A DNA stretch of 64,000 nucleotides from Mesorhizobium sp. (lineage in GTDB: Bacteria; Pseudomonadota; Alphaproteobacteria; Rhizobiales; Rhizobiaceae). Positions 39,986 to 52,405 of the stretch are shown here, one piece after another; position 1 is the stretch's first letter; every line of letters starts with the position of its first letter. Made by a program: the position numbers and the translations under genes. The notes under the pieces are model-generated. The model saw only the letters and a program-made list of their open reading frames with translations. It did no database searches and had not been told where the DNA came from. The DNA lies in the NCBI RefSeq assembly GCF_023954305.1, contig NZ_JAMLIG010000004.1, positions 186,001-250,000 on the forward strand, read 5' to 3'.

Positions 39986-39989
<4 letters not shown>
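39165..39989 (-). CDS. Stf0-type sulfotransferase, probable CTG start
   Basis: This Stf0-like sulfotransferase of about 274 residues has the PAPS loop YIICATPRTGSTLLCRLLKS at its N-terminus, DSFISRFIPEWAEAWG, KAGQGGTDMFGLRLMREN and a central VHLSRRDKVGQAISLVKAEQ segment. Relatives sulfate trehalose or other glycolipids. No ATG, GTG or TTG precedes the PAPS loop in this frame close enough to start it. The CTG at 39987-39989 overlaps the pccA stop (CTGA), exactly where an ATGA junction would be expected. The last ~17 residues (GRWVFSPEHDGGGS) are encoded by a decayed copy of the adjacent REP-like repeat. Confidence 0.78.
39191..39220. repeat. Decayed copy of the REP-like arm inside stf0
   Basis: GCGAAAAAACCCACCGTCCC followed by CGGACACTTG aligns with the right arm and flank at 39137-39167 (GCGGAAAAAAGTAAACTGTC, then CCCGGCACTT). 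It forms the 3' end of the sulfotransferase gene. Confidence 0.5.
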
Positions 39990-41998
<2,009 letters not shown>

Positions 41999-42111
41999 GT
42001 CGGCGTGCTTCTCTCCCGGGTGGGGTTTCTTTTATGGACTGCGCCGGCCGGGTCAAGCCGGCACGGTGTACAACCGGAGTGCACCACGCGGAGGCTGCGG
42101 ACAGCGCGCGC

Positions 42112-44163
42112 TTACAGCGCTTCGCGGATCATCCTGACATGCAGGAGAAGCTGGAAGAGCGATTCCGCCGGCGCTTCCGTCACGAGGTCCGACTCCCGGC
42201 GAAACCCGTCCGTCACCGCCGCGACCCGCGCGGCGAAGTCCCGGTCGAGGACGACCAGTCCGTTCTCGGTGTCGTGGATGAAGCTGCGGTTGTTGAGATT
42301 GACGCCCGAGATCACGGTCAGCCTGCCGTCGATCGCCAGGACCTTGGCGTGCAGCAGGACCTTCGGGTCGCGGTAGTTGTAGATCTTCAGCCGGTCGAAA
42401 TAGCGCTCGACGAACTCCTCGTTGATCGCCGTCATGAGAGTGCCGCCGAGGTCGCCTTTGAGCGAGATACGGCCGACGATCGTTACCTCGACGCCGCGTT
42501 CGAGGGCGCGATCGAGCGCCTGCCTGAGCCGCTCGGTGAGGTTGAGATAGGGGTTGACTATATCGATGCGCGAGCGAGCGGCCTCGAAAAGGCCGACGTA
42601 GTAGTCCTCCAGCGCCCGGCCGTCGGAGTAAGGGACGGAAAGGAAGTGACGGGCAAAACCTTCGCGCGGATAGGCATCGCTTCGCTCGGATATCGAGAAC
42701 GGACGCACGACCCGGGTCACGGCGTCCTCTTCCCAGAGGGTCGACAGATGCGCCGTCAAAAGCCGCACGGTCGTGTCGTCGGAGACGGCGAGGTCGAGAT
42801 CGCGCCAGTTCGAGTAGTAATTCAGCGTCAGGCCGCGCGCCTGGCCGTACTGCTGGAGGGACGGGTTGGACGACAGGTCCAGAGGGCGATCGAACAGGAA
42901 GCCGTCATGGATGTTGCGTCCGCCAATGATGGCGACGGAACGGACCGGGTCATCGGAAATCGCCGCCAGCAGCTTGGCGTGATTGACCCGATGGAATTGC
43001 GACAGCGCCACGGCGGGCGTGCTGAGGAGCGGCGGCTTCCACACATGCACCTTGTAGCTGACGTTTGGAAAGTCGGCGGCCAGCCGCCGCAGCATCGCCC
43101 TGTCCTTTTCCCGCTCCAGCACCTGCGAGGCGAGAATGCGGATGGTCGTGCCGCGCGCCGCATGGTACCGCAGCAGACGGTCGAGGATGCGCCCCGAAAA
43201 ATCGGCCTTGATGTCGAGATAGCTGATGAAGATCTGCGATAGGCGCGGCGCACGCGAGAAATCGAGCGGCAGTTCGGGATCGCCCTCGGCATAGAACCGT
43301 TCGGGCAGCCCGGCGCCGAGAAGCGCCTTGACCTTGGCCTCGAATCCAGCCCGCTCCGACGCAAGCAGTACCGGGGAATGCAGGGGGAAGGGACAGGTGT
43401 CGGACAGCCACCCGCTGGCGTAGAACATGTTGGCGAGCGGGTCGTCCGGCACATGGCGCGGCAGGATGCAGCGATGGTATTCGCCATTGAACCGCGCCAG
43501 GTCTGGCCTTTCGGTCTCCTGCCGGACGAAGCCGAACGGGCGCGAGCCATCGGCATAATGCGCAAATCCTTCGCAGCGCCGCAGTCCGGCCGACGGAAGC
43601 AGGGTAAGCTGCGCCCAGCTCTCGGCGCCGACGCCGGGGCTGAGCGTCACCCGCCGCCCCGCGCGATGCAGGCTCGGTCCCGAAGCGGAGCGGACCCGCA
43701 GGTCTCCGTCGCAGGTGAACTCGAGGCGGAAATAGGCGCCGTCCAGGGGGACGAGTTTGATCTCGACCGAGCGCGCCTGCAGGCCGGAGAAGGCGAAAGG
43801 CGCATCGCCTGACGAATTGCCGCGCGGCGCGAGATAGAAGGTTTCGCGCGACGTGCGCCACGCGGCCGTTGTCTCGAGGCGCGTGTTCGACCCCGATACT
43901 TCCCGGGCGCTCCGGCCGCGGTCGGCTTCGCTTCGCACGGTCGTCTGATCAGACGCGGCTGCGCCCCCCGTCCATCCCCGACGGACCACTTCCCCGCGCT
44001 CCATCTGCTGCGCCAGCCTGGCGAGGTAGGGGTCGCCGGCGGCGCGCTCCGCGGACAGCGGTTCCACCGTATCGATGCGTCCCATGGTCATGCAGCCCGT
44101 CGCAACCACCGCGGTGGCGGCCAGCGCATGCAGCAGTGCAACCGCTCGTCTGATCGAGGTCAT
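42112..44163 (-). CDS. Phospholipase D-family (cardiolipin-synthase-like) exported protein
   Basis: This 683-residue protein has an N-terminal signal or lipoprotein-like segment (AATAVVATGC). Two PLD active-site regions are present. The second is canonical (HAKVLAIDGRLTVISGVNLN, near residue 605). The first, near 395, reads HAKLLAAISDDPVRSVAIIG with GGRN, so the H-x-K-x4-D spacing is stretched. A ~250-residue N-terminal region of unknown fold precedes them. Activity could be cardiolipin synthesis, phospholipid hydrolysis or nuclease. A PLA2-like gene ends ten bases upstream of its start, suggesting joint lipid action. Confidence 0.85.
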   Translation of the reverse strand: MTSIRRAVALLHALAATAVVATGCMTMGRIDTVEPLSAERAAGDPYLARLAQQMERGEVVRRGWTGGAAASDQTTVRSEADRGRSAREVSGSNTRLETTAAWRTSRETFYLAPRGNSSGDAPFAFSGLQARSVEIKLVPLDGAYFRLEFTCDGDLRVRSASGPSLHRAGRRVTLSPGVGAESWAQLTLLPSAGLRRCEGFAHYADGSRPFGFVRQETERPDLARFNGEYHRCILPRHVPDDPLANMFYASGWLSDTCPFPLHSPVLLASERAGFEAKVKALLGAGLPERFYAEGDPELPLDFSRAPRLSQIFISYLDIKADFSGRILDRLLRYHAARGTTIRILASQVLEREKDRAMLRRLAADFPNVSYKVHVWKPPLLSTPAVALSQFHRVNHAKLLAAISDDPVRSVAIIGGRNIHDGFLFDRPLDLSSNPSLQQYGQARGLTLNYYSNWRDLDLAVSDDTTVRLLTAHLSTLWEEDAVTRVVRPFSISERSDAYPREGFARHFLSVPYSDGRALEDYYVGLFEAARSRIDIVNPYLNLTERLRQALDRALERGVEVTIVGRISLKGDLGGTLMTAINEEFVERYFDRLKIYNYRDPKVLLHAKVLAIDGRLTVISGVNLNNRSFIHDTENGLVVLDRDFAARVAAVTDGFRRESDLVTEAPAESLFQLLLHVRMIREAL

Positions 44164-44173
44164 GGTGAGGTCC

Positions 44174-44641
44174 TCAATCCCGAAGCGTACGAAGCAAGTA
44201 ATCTTGCTGGCGGCGGAAGAGCCCGTGCGGAAACACGCGGCAGTACGGCGTCATCGCACGAATGGTAAGGCCGACAAGCTGCGCGCGGCGGCGGCCACGC
44301 CGATTCGGGGCTCCATCTGCCAGGTAGGCATCCAGCGCATTCAGCAGCTCGGCATTGCATTCGCAGCGATCGCGCCCGGAGATGTAGCAGACGTCGTGCG
44401 CCTTGCAGATCCTGTCCAGGCGATCGACGGCCGGAGCACTCAGGTCGCCGAAGCGGCGGCCGTAGCCGCAATAATTGCCGAGCACGAGCGGCGAAGGCCG
44501 CAATTTCGGCTGATCGGCGACAGCGGCCGATGCGCCGGCTCCAGCAGGGGACGCGCAATCGGCAAGCATCGCAGCCAGCGCGGCCACCAACACGATCTTC
44601 GACGCGACGCCCACCAAGCCGATATTCTCCCCCGAACCCAT
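44174..44641 (-). CDS. Phospholipase A2-like exported protein
   Basis: About 155 residues. An N-terminal hydrophobic leader (IGLVGVASKIVLVAALAAML) is followed by a Cys (ADCASP, lipobox-like but with Asp at -1) and a Ser/Ala-rich linker. The mature part has NYCGYGRRFGD (calcium-loop-like YCGYG), LDRICKAHDVCYISGRDRCE, the C-x2-H-D-x-C core of PLA2 enzymes with the catalytic His-Asp pair, and several further cysteines for disulfides. This predicts a secreted or membrane-anchored PLA2. A GTG nine codons upstream (44668) is an alternative start. It is co-oriented with and adjacent to the PLD-family gene. Confidence 0.72.
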   Translation of the reverse strand: MGSGENIGLVGVASKIVLVAALAAMLADCASPAGAGASAAVADQPKLRPSPLVLGNYCGYGRRFGDLSAPAVDRLDRICKAHDVCYISGRDRCECNAELLNALDAYLADGAPNRRGRRRAQLVGLTIRAMTPYCRVFPHGLFRRQQDYLLRTLRD

Positions 44642-44796
44642 TGTGACATGAATGACTTGCCGCCGCACCTGCCTTGACTTGCGTCAAGCCGGCTAAGAGC
44701 GCGGCCGGCGCCGGTGGACGGTCGCCACGCCGAGAGGTTGCATGCGCCGGGCCGACTGGATAGCAAGGGCGCAGCCGATCAGAGGAGACACCATCG

Positions 44797-45924
<1,128 letters not shown>

Positions 45925-45978
45925 GAATCTATCGTTGCTCGGGGAATTTCGGCCACGACGTTTCCGCGGAGGAATAAT

Positions 45979-46776
45979 ATGACCACGTTCCGAACTTTCC
46001 TCATGGCCGGGGCACTCTCCACCAGCGCCCTGCTGGTGGCCTGCGACGACGAGAAAGCCGTTCAGGCGCCACCCAGTTCGCCGCCGGCGGCCGAAGCCCC
46101 ACCCTCCCCGCCTCCCGCCGCCCAGACCGAGAAGCCCGCGCTCGAAACCGCGAAGGAAGGGCTCGACAAGCTGCGCGACGCGGCCAATCAGGCCTTGAAG
46201 GACGCCCAGCCGGCGATCGAGGACGCACGCAAGGCGGCGGAACAGGCGCTGAAGGATGCGCAGCCGACCATCGACAAGCTCGGTGCGTCGATTAGCGAGA
46301 TCGTCAAGAAGGCGCAGGACGATTTCAGGCAGGCGACAGAGGAACTGGAGAAGCGCCTGAACGAATTGCAGACCGGCACGCCGGCGCCCTCCGGCGATCC
46401 GGCGGCGACGCTGTCCGCGCCCGACATGCTGCGCACCGACACGCGCGCGGCGGCGAAGGCGGCGGCGGCCGGCGTCGGCCCCGCCTATGTCGGCGTATGG
46501 GTCGCACAGGCGAATGACTGCGCGAAGGTCGACCAGGAACCGCTGGAGATGCTGGCCGTCATCACGCCAACCACGATCAGGCGCTACGAGAGCGTGTGCA
46601 ACATGGCGGAAACGCCGCTGACCAACGGCTCTGCCACCGTCGAGGCGCAATGCGTCGGCGAGGGCGACGTCGAGACACCGACGCTGACTTTTGCCCTGCC
46701 CTCCCCCGACCGGCTGACGTTGTCGGGCGCTGATGGCCCGGGCACAGATCTCATTCGCTGCCATCTGCCGAGATGA
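45979..46776 (+). CDS. Lipoprotein with coiled-coil region, hypothetical
   Basis: This 265-residue lipoprotein has lipobox LLVAC at residues 18-22 followed by Asp-Asp; Asp at +2 is the classic inner-membrane retention signal. A Pro/Ala-rich linker and a heptad-like amphipathic stretch (about 50-130: ALKDAQPAIEDARKAAEQAL, repeated) lead to a small C-terminal domain with four cysteines (VAQANDCAKVDQEP, SVCNMAE, EAQCVGEGD, IRCHLPR). Function unknown; an envelope-spanning or stalk role is possible. It overlaps the DUF188 gene by four bases (ATGA). Confidence 0.78.
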   Translation: MTTFRTFLMAGALSTSALLVACDDEKAVQAPPSSPPAAEAPPSPPPAAQTEKPALETAKEGLDKLRDAANQALKDAQPAIEDARKAAEQALKDAQPTIDKLGASISEIVKKAQDDFRQATEELEKRLNELQTGTPAPSGDPAATLSAPDMLRTDTRAAAKAAAAGVGPAYVGVWVAQANDCAKVDQEPLEMLAVITPTTIRRYESVCNMAETPLTNGSATVEAQCVGEGDVETPTLTFALPSPDRLTLSGADGPGTDLIRCHLPR

Positions 46777-47246
46777 GCGATCCTGCAGGTCCGACGATCT
46801 ATGTCGACGCGGATGCCTGTCCGGTGAAGGATGAAGTGGTGAAGGTCGCCGAACGGCACGGCCTGCCGGTGGTGTTCGTCGCGAATGGTGGCCTGAGACC
46901 GTCGCGCGACCCGATGGTCCGCAACATCGTCGTTTCGGGACGATTCGACGCCGCCGACGACTGGATCGTCGACCACGCCGGGCCGAACGACATCGCCGTC
47001 ACCGCCGACGTGCCGCTTGCCGCGCGGCTGGTGGCGACAGGGGTGCAGGTGATCGGGCCGACCGGGCGGCCGTTTACGCCGGATACGATCGGCATGGCCG
47101 TGGCAATGCGCAATCTCGGCCAGCATCTGCGCGAGACAGGCGAGAGCAAGGGATACAACGCGAGCTTCACGCCCCGCGACCGCTCAGCTTTCCTCGGCGC
47201 GCTCGACCAGGCGGTGCGCCGGGCGAAGAAGACGGCCTCTTCCTGA
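46773..47246 (+). CDS. YaiI/YqxD family protein (DUF188)
   Basis: This 157-residue cytosolic protein has family hallmarks IYVDADACPVKDEVVKVAER at the N-terminus, NIVVSGRFDAADDWIVDHAG and TADVPLAARLVATGVQVIGP. The family resembles PIN-like nucleases in fold, with conserved Asp residues (DADACP, ADDWI, TADVPLA), but its biochemical role is not established. It is translationally coupled to the lipoprotein upstream. Confidence 0.93.
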   Translation: MSDPAGPTIYVDADACPVKDEVVKVAERHGLPVVFVANGGLRPSRDPMVRNIVVSGRFDAADDWIVDHAGPNDIAVTADVPLAARLVATGVQVIGPTGRPFTPDTIGMAVAMRNLGQHLRETGESKGYNASFTPRDRSAFLGALDQAVRRAKKTASS

Positions 47247-47345
47247 AGCACGGCGCGTCTGGCGCAATCACCGTCGCTTGACGGCCATCCTTTCCAGGTC
47301 GAAACCAGTGTAGTCAGACGTAATGGCAGGTTCGGGAGCGCGCCC

Positions 47346-47732
47346 ATGGCTATCATCAGAACATTGCGGAACGAGCCGCCTGACGCGGATACGCTCGGCG
47401 GGCGTATGTCGCGCACGCGCGAATCGAAAGGCCTGTCGATCGCCCATGTCGCGCGCCGGGTCGGGGTGAAGCCGAAGACCATACAGGAATGGGAAAGCGA
47501 CCGTTCCGAGCCGAGCGTCGAGCATCTGAAGCTCATCGAAGGCGTCCTCGACGTCAATCTCGTCTGGCTGCTGCACGGCGTCGGCGACGCGCCGGCCGAC
47601 GACATCGGCCCCGACCCGCTGCTGGCGATCGCCGCCCAACTCGAAAAACTGCAGCGCATGCATGCCGACACCGGCCAGATCATCCTGCGCCTACAGCGCG
47701 AACTGCGCCGGCTGGCCGAAGAGCGCGAATAG
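47346..47732 (+). CDS. XRE-family helix-turn-helix regulator
   Basis: This 128-residue protein has an HTH_3 domain at about 18-75 (MSRTRESKGLSIAHVARRVG, KPKTIQEWESDRSEPSVEHL) and a C-terminal helical tail (LEKLQRMHADTGQIILRLQR) likely to dimerise. The target is unknown. It lies alone between the DUF188 gene and the glycine riboswitch and could act on either neighbour or in trans. Confidence 0.88.
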   Translation: MAIIRTLRNEPPDADTLGGRMSRTRESKGLSIAHVARRVGVKPKTIQEWESDRSEPSVEHLKLIEGVLDVNLVWLLHGVGDAPADDIGPDPLLAIAAQLEKLQRMHADTGQIILRLQRELRRLAEERE

Positions 47733-47826
47733 CGAAATCGTCGCATTTGGAATAATCGCCGTCTCCGGGTGACAAGGCGGTCGCAATCGGCTAGCGTCCC
47801 AACCGTCGGGAGTCGCAAGGCTCCGC

Positions 47827-48010
47827 CGGTTCGCGGGAGAGAGCAGCGAGAGCTGCCGCCGAAGGGGAAATCGCCCGAAATCTCTCAGGCAAAAGAACCG
47901 TTTGCCGGCCAAGACACTCTGGAAAGTCGGGGCATGCCCCCGCGCCGAAGGTGTAAGCGCCGCTGACAGGGTTCCGGCTGCGCGAGTCTCTCAGGCATCA
48001 GACAGAGGGG
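47827..48010 (+). promoter_or_regulatory. Tandem glycine riboswitch upstream of gcvT
   Basis: There are two aptamers. The first has P1 CGGTTC (47827-47832) pairing with GAACCG (47895-47900), the core CCGAAGGGGAAATCGCCCGA and the signature TCTCTCAGGCAAAAGAACCG. The second has CTCTG (47917-47921) pairing with CAGAG (48003-48007), GCGCCGAAGGTGTAAGCGCC and GTCTCTCAGGCATCAGACAG. The gcvT start is 50 bases downstream. Glycine binding would switch on the cleavage system. Confidence 0.92.
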
Positions 48011-48059
48011 CGCGAGAATGCCGCGAAAGCGGCGGATAACGCGCGACTCTGGAGTGCCT

Positions 48060-49163
48060 ATGACCGATACGGGCGATCTCAAACGCCTTCCCCTCGAACA
48101 GCTGCATGTCGCGGCCGGCGCCCGCTTTGGCGGTTTTGCCGGTTGGTCGATGCCGCTGACCTATCCCCCCGGCGTGATGAAGGAGCACCTTCACACCCGC
48201 GCGGCGGCCGGGCTCTTCGACATTTCCCACATGAAGCTGTTCCTGGTCGAAGGACCAGGCGCGGCGGACCTGCTCGCCCGGATGTGCCCGCTCGATCCCG
48301 AAGCACTCGACATAAGCCAGTCGAAATACACGTTCTTTCTCACGGACAAGGCCGGGATCATCGACGACCTGATCGTGACGCGACTGGCGCCCCAGCGCTT
48401 CATGATTGTGGCAAATGCCGGAAATGCGGATGTCGACGAGGCGCATCTGCGCGACGTCGCACGCAGCTTCGACGTCACGGTCGATGCGCTCGACCGGGTG
48501 TTCCTTGCCCTCCAGGGGCCAGCGGCGGCCTCGATCGCGGCGAAGGCCGGGCTCGACATTTCCGGCCTCACCTTCATGCACGGTCTGGAGCCGAAGCCCG
48601 GCTGGTTCATGTCGCGCTCGGGCTATACCGGCGAAGACGGGTTCGAGATCGCCGTGCCGCCCGAGGACGGCGCAGCACTCGCCAACAGCCTGCTGGCTGG
48701 CGGCGAGGCGATGTGGATCGGGCTCGCCGCGCGCGACAGCCTCAGACTTGAAGCGGGGCTTTGCCTGCACGGCCAGGACATCACGCCCGAGATAAACCCT
48801 GTCGATGCAGGCCTGATGTGGGCGATCACGAAGCCGGTGCGTGAGGCGGGCGGTTTCGTGGGCGCCAGGGCACTGGCAGATCTGACCGCACAGGGACCGC
48901 GCGAAAAACGCGTCGGGCTCAGGCCAGAAGGCCGACAGCCGGTGCGCGCCGGCGCGAAGCTCTTCGACGCCGATGGGAATCCGGCCGGCGAAGTCACATC
49001 CGGCGGCTTCGGCCCGTCGGCCGAAGCGCCGGTCGCGATGGGCTATGTCCCAACCGCGCTGGCAGCGCCGGGCACCACGCTTTTCGCCGAAGTCCGCGGC
49101 AACCGCCTGCCGGTTGCCGTCCACACCCTTCCCTTCGTTCCTCACCGCTATTTCAAAGGCTGA
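48060..49163 (+). CDS. gcvT: Glycine cleavage system T protein (aminomethyltransferase)
   Basis: The T protein transfers the methylene group from H-protein-bound aminomethyl to tetrahydrofolate, releasing ammonia. It has 367 residues, with GARFGGFAGWSMPLTYPPGV, FDISHMKLFLVEGPGAADLL and the C-terminal SGYTGEDGFEIAVPPEDGAA and LRLEAGLCLHGQDI motifs including the catalytic Asp region. The ATG at 48060 has GGAG six bases upstream; an ATG 14 codons earlier lies in the riboswitch tail. It is the first gene of gcvT-gcvH-gcvP under the glycine riboswitch. Confidence 0.96.
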   Translation: MTDTGDLKRLPLEQLHVAAGARFGGFAGWSMPLTYPPGVMKEHLHTRAAAGLFDISHMKLFLVEGPGAADLLARMCPLDPEALDISQSKYTFFLTDKAGIIDDLIVTRLAPQRFMIVANAGNADVDEAHLRDVARSFDVTVDALDRVFLALQGPAAASIAAKAGLDISGLTFMHGLEPKPGWFMSRSGYTGEDGFEIAVPPEDGAALANSLLAGGEAMWIGLAARDSLRLEAGLCLHGQDITPEINPVDAGLMWAITKPVREAGGFVGARALADLTAQGPREKRVGLRPEGRQPVRAGAKLFDADGNPAGEVTSGGFGPSAEAPVAMGYVPTALAAPGTTLFAEVRGNRLPVAVHTLPFVPHRYFKG

Positions 49164-49169
49164 CTGCAC

Positions 49170-49535
49170 ATGACCGTCCTGTTTACCCAAGACCACGAAT
49201 GGATCCGCGTCGACGGCGACATCGCCACAGTCGGCATCACCAACCACGCCCAGGAGCAGCTCGGCGACCTCGTCTTCGTCGAACTGCCCGAGGTCGGCCG
49301 CAAGGTCGCCAGGGGCGACGCGGCCGTCGTGGTCGAGTCGGTCAAGGCAGCCTCCGACGTCTATGCGCCGGTGGACGGCGAGATCACCCAGGTGAACGAC
49401 GCCGTCAGCAGCGATCCCGCACTGGTCAATTCCGGCGCCGAGGGCGACGGCTGGCTGTGGAAGATGAAGCTCGCCGATCCGTCCCAGCTTTCCGGGCTGA
49501 TGGATGCCAAAGCCTATTCCGCGATGATCGCCTGA
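49170..49535 (+). CDS. gcvH: Glycine cleavage system H protein
   Basis: This 121-residue lipoyl carrier of the glycine cleavage complex has HEWIRVDGDIATVGITNHAQ, the lipoylation site VVVESVKAASDVYAPVDGEI (Lys of ESVKA) and the closing GDGWLWKMKLADP. It shuttles the aminomethyl group between P, T and L proteins. It follows gcvT by six bases. Confidence 0.97.
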   Translation: MTVLFTQDHEWIRVDGDIATVGITNHAQEQLGDLVFVELPEVGRKVARGDAAVVVESVKAASDVYAPVDGEITQVNDAVSSDPALVNSGAEGDGWLWKMKLADPSQLSGLMDAKAYSAMIA

Positions 49536-49545
49536 GGATTTTTCG

Positions 49546-52347
49546 ATGACCGCACCCTTCGTTTCCCGACACATCGGCCCGCGGGCGCGGGACGAGCGCG
49601 AAATGCTGAAAGCCCTCGGCGTCCCTTCCCTCGAGACGCTGATTTCGCAGGCGGTGCCGCGCTCGATCCGTCTCGACCGGTCCCTCGATCTGCCGGCCGC
49701 GGCAAGCGAGGCGGAGGCGCTGGCCGAGCTATCGGCCGTCATGGCGGGCAACAAGGTGCTGAAGAGCTTCGTCGGCCAGGGCTTTCACGGCACATTCACC
49801 CCGCCCGTCATCCAGCGGAACCTGTTCGAAAACCCGGCCTGGTACACAGCCTATACGCCGTATCAGGCGGAGATCAGCCAGGGGCGGCTCGAGATGCTGT
49901 TCAACTTCCAGACGCTGGTCGCCGAGCTGACCGGTCTGCCGGTGGCCTCGGCGTCGCTGCTCGACGAAGCGACGGCAGTGGCCGAGGCGATCGGCATCGC
50001 GGTGCGCCACCACAGGGACAAGCGCCACAGGATCGCGATCGCGGGCGCGCTGCATCCGCAAACGCTGGATGTCGTGCAGACGCGTGCGAAGCCGCTCGGC
50101 ATCGAGGTCGGCAACACACCGGTCGACGCGGAAACGGCGGCGCTGATCGTGCCCTGGCCCGACACGCTCGGTGTCTATGGCGATCATCGCAGCGAGATCG
50201 CGGCCGCCAAGGCGGCCGGCGCGCTGGTCATCGCTGTCGCCGACCCGCTGGCGCTTGTATTGCTCGAGGCGCCGGCCTCGTGGGGCGCCGACATCGCCGT
50301 CGGCTCGATGCAGCGCTTCGGCGTGCCGATGGGCTATGGCGGGCCGCACGCCGCCTATTGCGCGGTGGCCGAGCCGCTGACACGGCTAATGCCCGGCCGA
50401 ATCGTCGGCCAATCGGTGGATACGAAGGGGCGGCCCGGCTACCGTCTGGCGCTGCAGACGCGCGAGCAGCATATCCGCCGCGACAAGGCGACCTCAAATA
50501 TCTGCACTGCGCAGGCGCTGCTCGCCAACATGTCGGCGGCCTATGCCATCTGGCACGGACCGGAGGGGTTGCAGGCGATCGCCGAGCGCACCCATGCGCT
50601 CGCCGCGCGCTTCGCGGCGGCCGCGACCTCCGCGGGACTGGTGGCCGTCGGCAAGCATTTCTTCGATACCGTGACCGTACATACGCCGGGCCGCGCCAAG
50701 GCGTTCGCCGCGGCGGCGGAGGCGGGTGGGCGCCTTGTGCGAGCGCTCGACAACGACCGCCTCAGCGTCGCCTTCGATGAGATGTCGACGGAAGACGATC
50801 TGGCGGCGCTGGCCGCCATCCTCGGCGGCAAACCGCCGGCTGCCTCCGACGGGACGCTTCCGCCGCGCCGGAGCATGCACGGCTTCATGACCCAGCCGGT
50901 GTTCCACGAGCACCGCTCCGAGACAGAGATGATGCGTCTGCTGCGAAAGCTGGCGGACAAGGATCTGGCACTCGACCGGGCGATGATCCCGCTCGGTTCG
51001 TGCACGATGAAGCTCAACGCGGCGGCGGAGATGGCACCGGTCAGCTGGCCGACTGTCGCGGCCATGCATCCCTTTGCGCCGCGCGCACACGCGGCCGGCT
51101 ATCTGCGGATGATTTCGGACCTGGAGACCTGGCTCGGCGAGATCACCGGCTTCGACGCCGTTTCCCTGCAGCCCAACGCCGGCAGCCAGGGCGAATATGC
51201 CGGGCTCCTGGCGATCCGGCGCTACCACGAGAGCCGGGGCGACACCCACCGGAACGTCTGCCTGATCCCCTCCTCCGCGCACGGCACCAATCCCGCGAGC
51301 GCCGCGATGGCGGGCATGAAGGTCGTGGTGGTGAAATGCACCGACGACGGCGACATCGACGTCGCCGACCTTGAGGCCAGAGCGGGGCAGCATGCCGGCG
51401 AGCTGGCTGCCCTGATGATCACCTATCCGTCAACGCATGGCGTGTTCGAGGAAGGCGTGAAGGACATCTGCGCGACGATCCACCGTCACGGCGGCCAGGT
51501 CTATTTTGACGGCGCCAACCTCAACGCGCTGGTCGGCCTCGCCCGGCCCGGCGACATCGGCGCCGACGTTTGCCATATGAACCTGCACAAGACCTTCTGC
51601 ATTCCGCACGGCGGCGGCGGCCCGGGGGTCGGACCGATCGGCGTCAAGGCGCATCTCGCGCCCTTCGTACCCGGCCACGCCGCCTCTGGCTCCAGCCACG
51701 CAGTCGCCGCCGCTCCGTTCGGATCGGCCTCAATCCTGCCGATCGTCTGGATGTATATTCGCATGATGGGGCCGGACGGCTTGAAGAAGGCGACCGAGGG
51801 GGCCATCCTCAATGCCAACTTCATCGCCGAGCGGCTGAAGGACCATTATCCCGTGCTCTATCGCGGCCGCAACGGGCGTGTGGCGCACGAGTGCATCCTC
51901 GATACTCGTGTACTCAAGGACAGCGCCGGCATCGGTGTCGAGGACGTGGCCAAGCGGCTGATCGACTATGGGTTCCATGCGCCGACCATGTCCTGGCCGG
52001 TGGCCGGCACGCTGATGGTCGAACCGACCGAATCCGAGCCGAAGAGCGAGATCGACCGCTTCTGCGAGGCGATGATCTCGATTGCGAAGGAGGCCGCAAG
52101 GATCGCATCCGGCGAGTGGCCGAAGGAGGACAACCCGCTCGTCAACGCGCCGCACCCGGCGGCAGATGCGCTGGCCGACGACTGGTCGCATGCCTATGCG
52201 CGGTCCGTCGCGGCATTCCCGGACGGGCGCGCAGACCCGGCGTCGAAATACTGGCCGCCGGTGTCACGCATCGACAACGTGGCGGGCGACCGTAACCTCG
52301 TCTGCACCTGCCCGCCCCCGACGGAGTATGTCGACGCCGCGGAGTAG
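49546..52347 (+). CDS. gcvP: Glycine dehydrogenase (decarboxylating), P protein
   Basis: This 933-residue PLP enzyme decarboxylates glycine and passes the aminomethyl group to GcvH. The N-terminal half has FVSRHIGPRARDEREMLKAL and TPYQAEISQGRLEMLFNFQT. The C-terminal half carries the PLP lysine in DVCHMNLHKTFCIPHGGGGP. A single-chain (homodimeric) form is seen, as expected for proteobacteria. It ends TYVDAAE-like and is followed after 58 bases by the toxin-antitoxin pair. Confidence 0.97.
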   Translation: MTAPFVSRHIGPRARDEREMLKALGVPSLETLISQAVPRSIRLDRSLDLPAAASEAEALAELSAVMAGNKVLKSFVGQGFHGTFTPPVIQRNLFENPAWYTAYTPYQAEISQGRLEMLFNFQTLVAELTGLPVASASLLDEATAVAEAIGIAVRHHRDKRHRIAIAGALHPQTLDVVQTRAKPLGIEVGNTPVDAETAALIVPWPDTLGVYGDHRSEIAAAKAAGALVIAVADPLALVLLEAPASWGADIAVGSMQRFGVPMGYGGPHAAYCAVAEPLTRLMPGRIVGQSVDTKGRPGYRLALQTREQHIRRDKATSNICTAQALLANMSAAYAIWHGPEGLQAIAERTHALAARFAAAATSAGLVAVGKHFFDTVTVHTPGRAKAFAAAAEAGGRLVRALDNDRLSVAFDEMSTEDDLAALAAILGGKPPAASDGTLPPRRSMHGFMTQPVFHEHRSETEMMRLLRKLADKDLALDRAMIPLGSCTMKLNAAAEMAPVSWPTVAAMHPFAPRAHAAGYLRMISDLETWLGEITGFDAVSLQPNAGSQGEYAGLLAIRRYHESRGDTHRNVCLIPSSAHGTNPASAAMAGMKVVVVKCTDDGDIDVADLEARAGQHAGELAALMITYPSTHGVFEEGVKDICATIHRHGGQVYFDGANLNALVGLARPGDIGADVCHMNLHKTFCIPHGGGGPGVGPIGVKAHLAPFVPGHAASGSSHAVAAAPFGSASILPIVWMYIRMMGPDGLKKATEGAILNANFIAERLKDHYPVLYRGRNGRVAHECILDTRVLKDSAGIGVEDVAKRLIDYGFHAPTMSWPVAGTLMVEPTESEPKSEIDRFCEAMISIAKEAARIASGEWPKEDNPLVNAPHPAADALADDWSHAYARSVAAFPDGRADPASKYWPPVSRIDNVAGDRNLVCTCPPPTEYVDAAE

Positions 52348-52384
52348 ACGGCGAATTGATCGCGAGGCGAGGCTGCGCTATATT

Positions 52385-52402
52385 TTGTACAAAGGAGTAC
52401 AA
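52385..52402. promoter_or_regulatory. Palindromic operator over the antitoxin ribosome site
   Basis: TTGTAC-AAAGGA-GTACAA is a perfect 6-bp inverted repeat. The spacer plus the following G is the AAGGAG Shine-Dalgarno of the antitoxin gene. It is a likely binding site for the antitoxin-toxin complex in autoregulation. Confidence 0.6.
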
Positions 52403-52405
52403 GTT

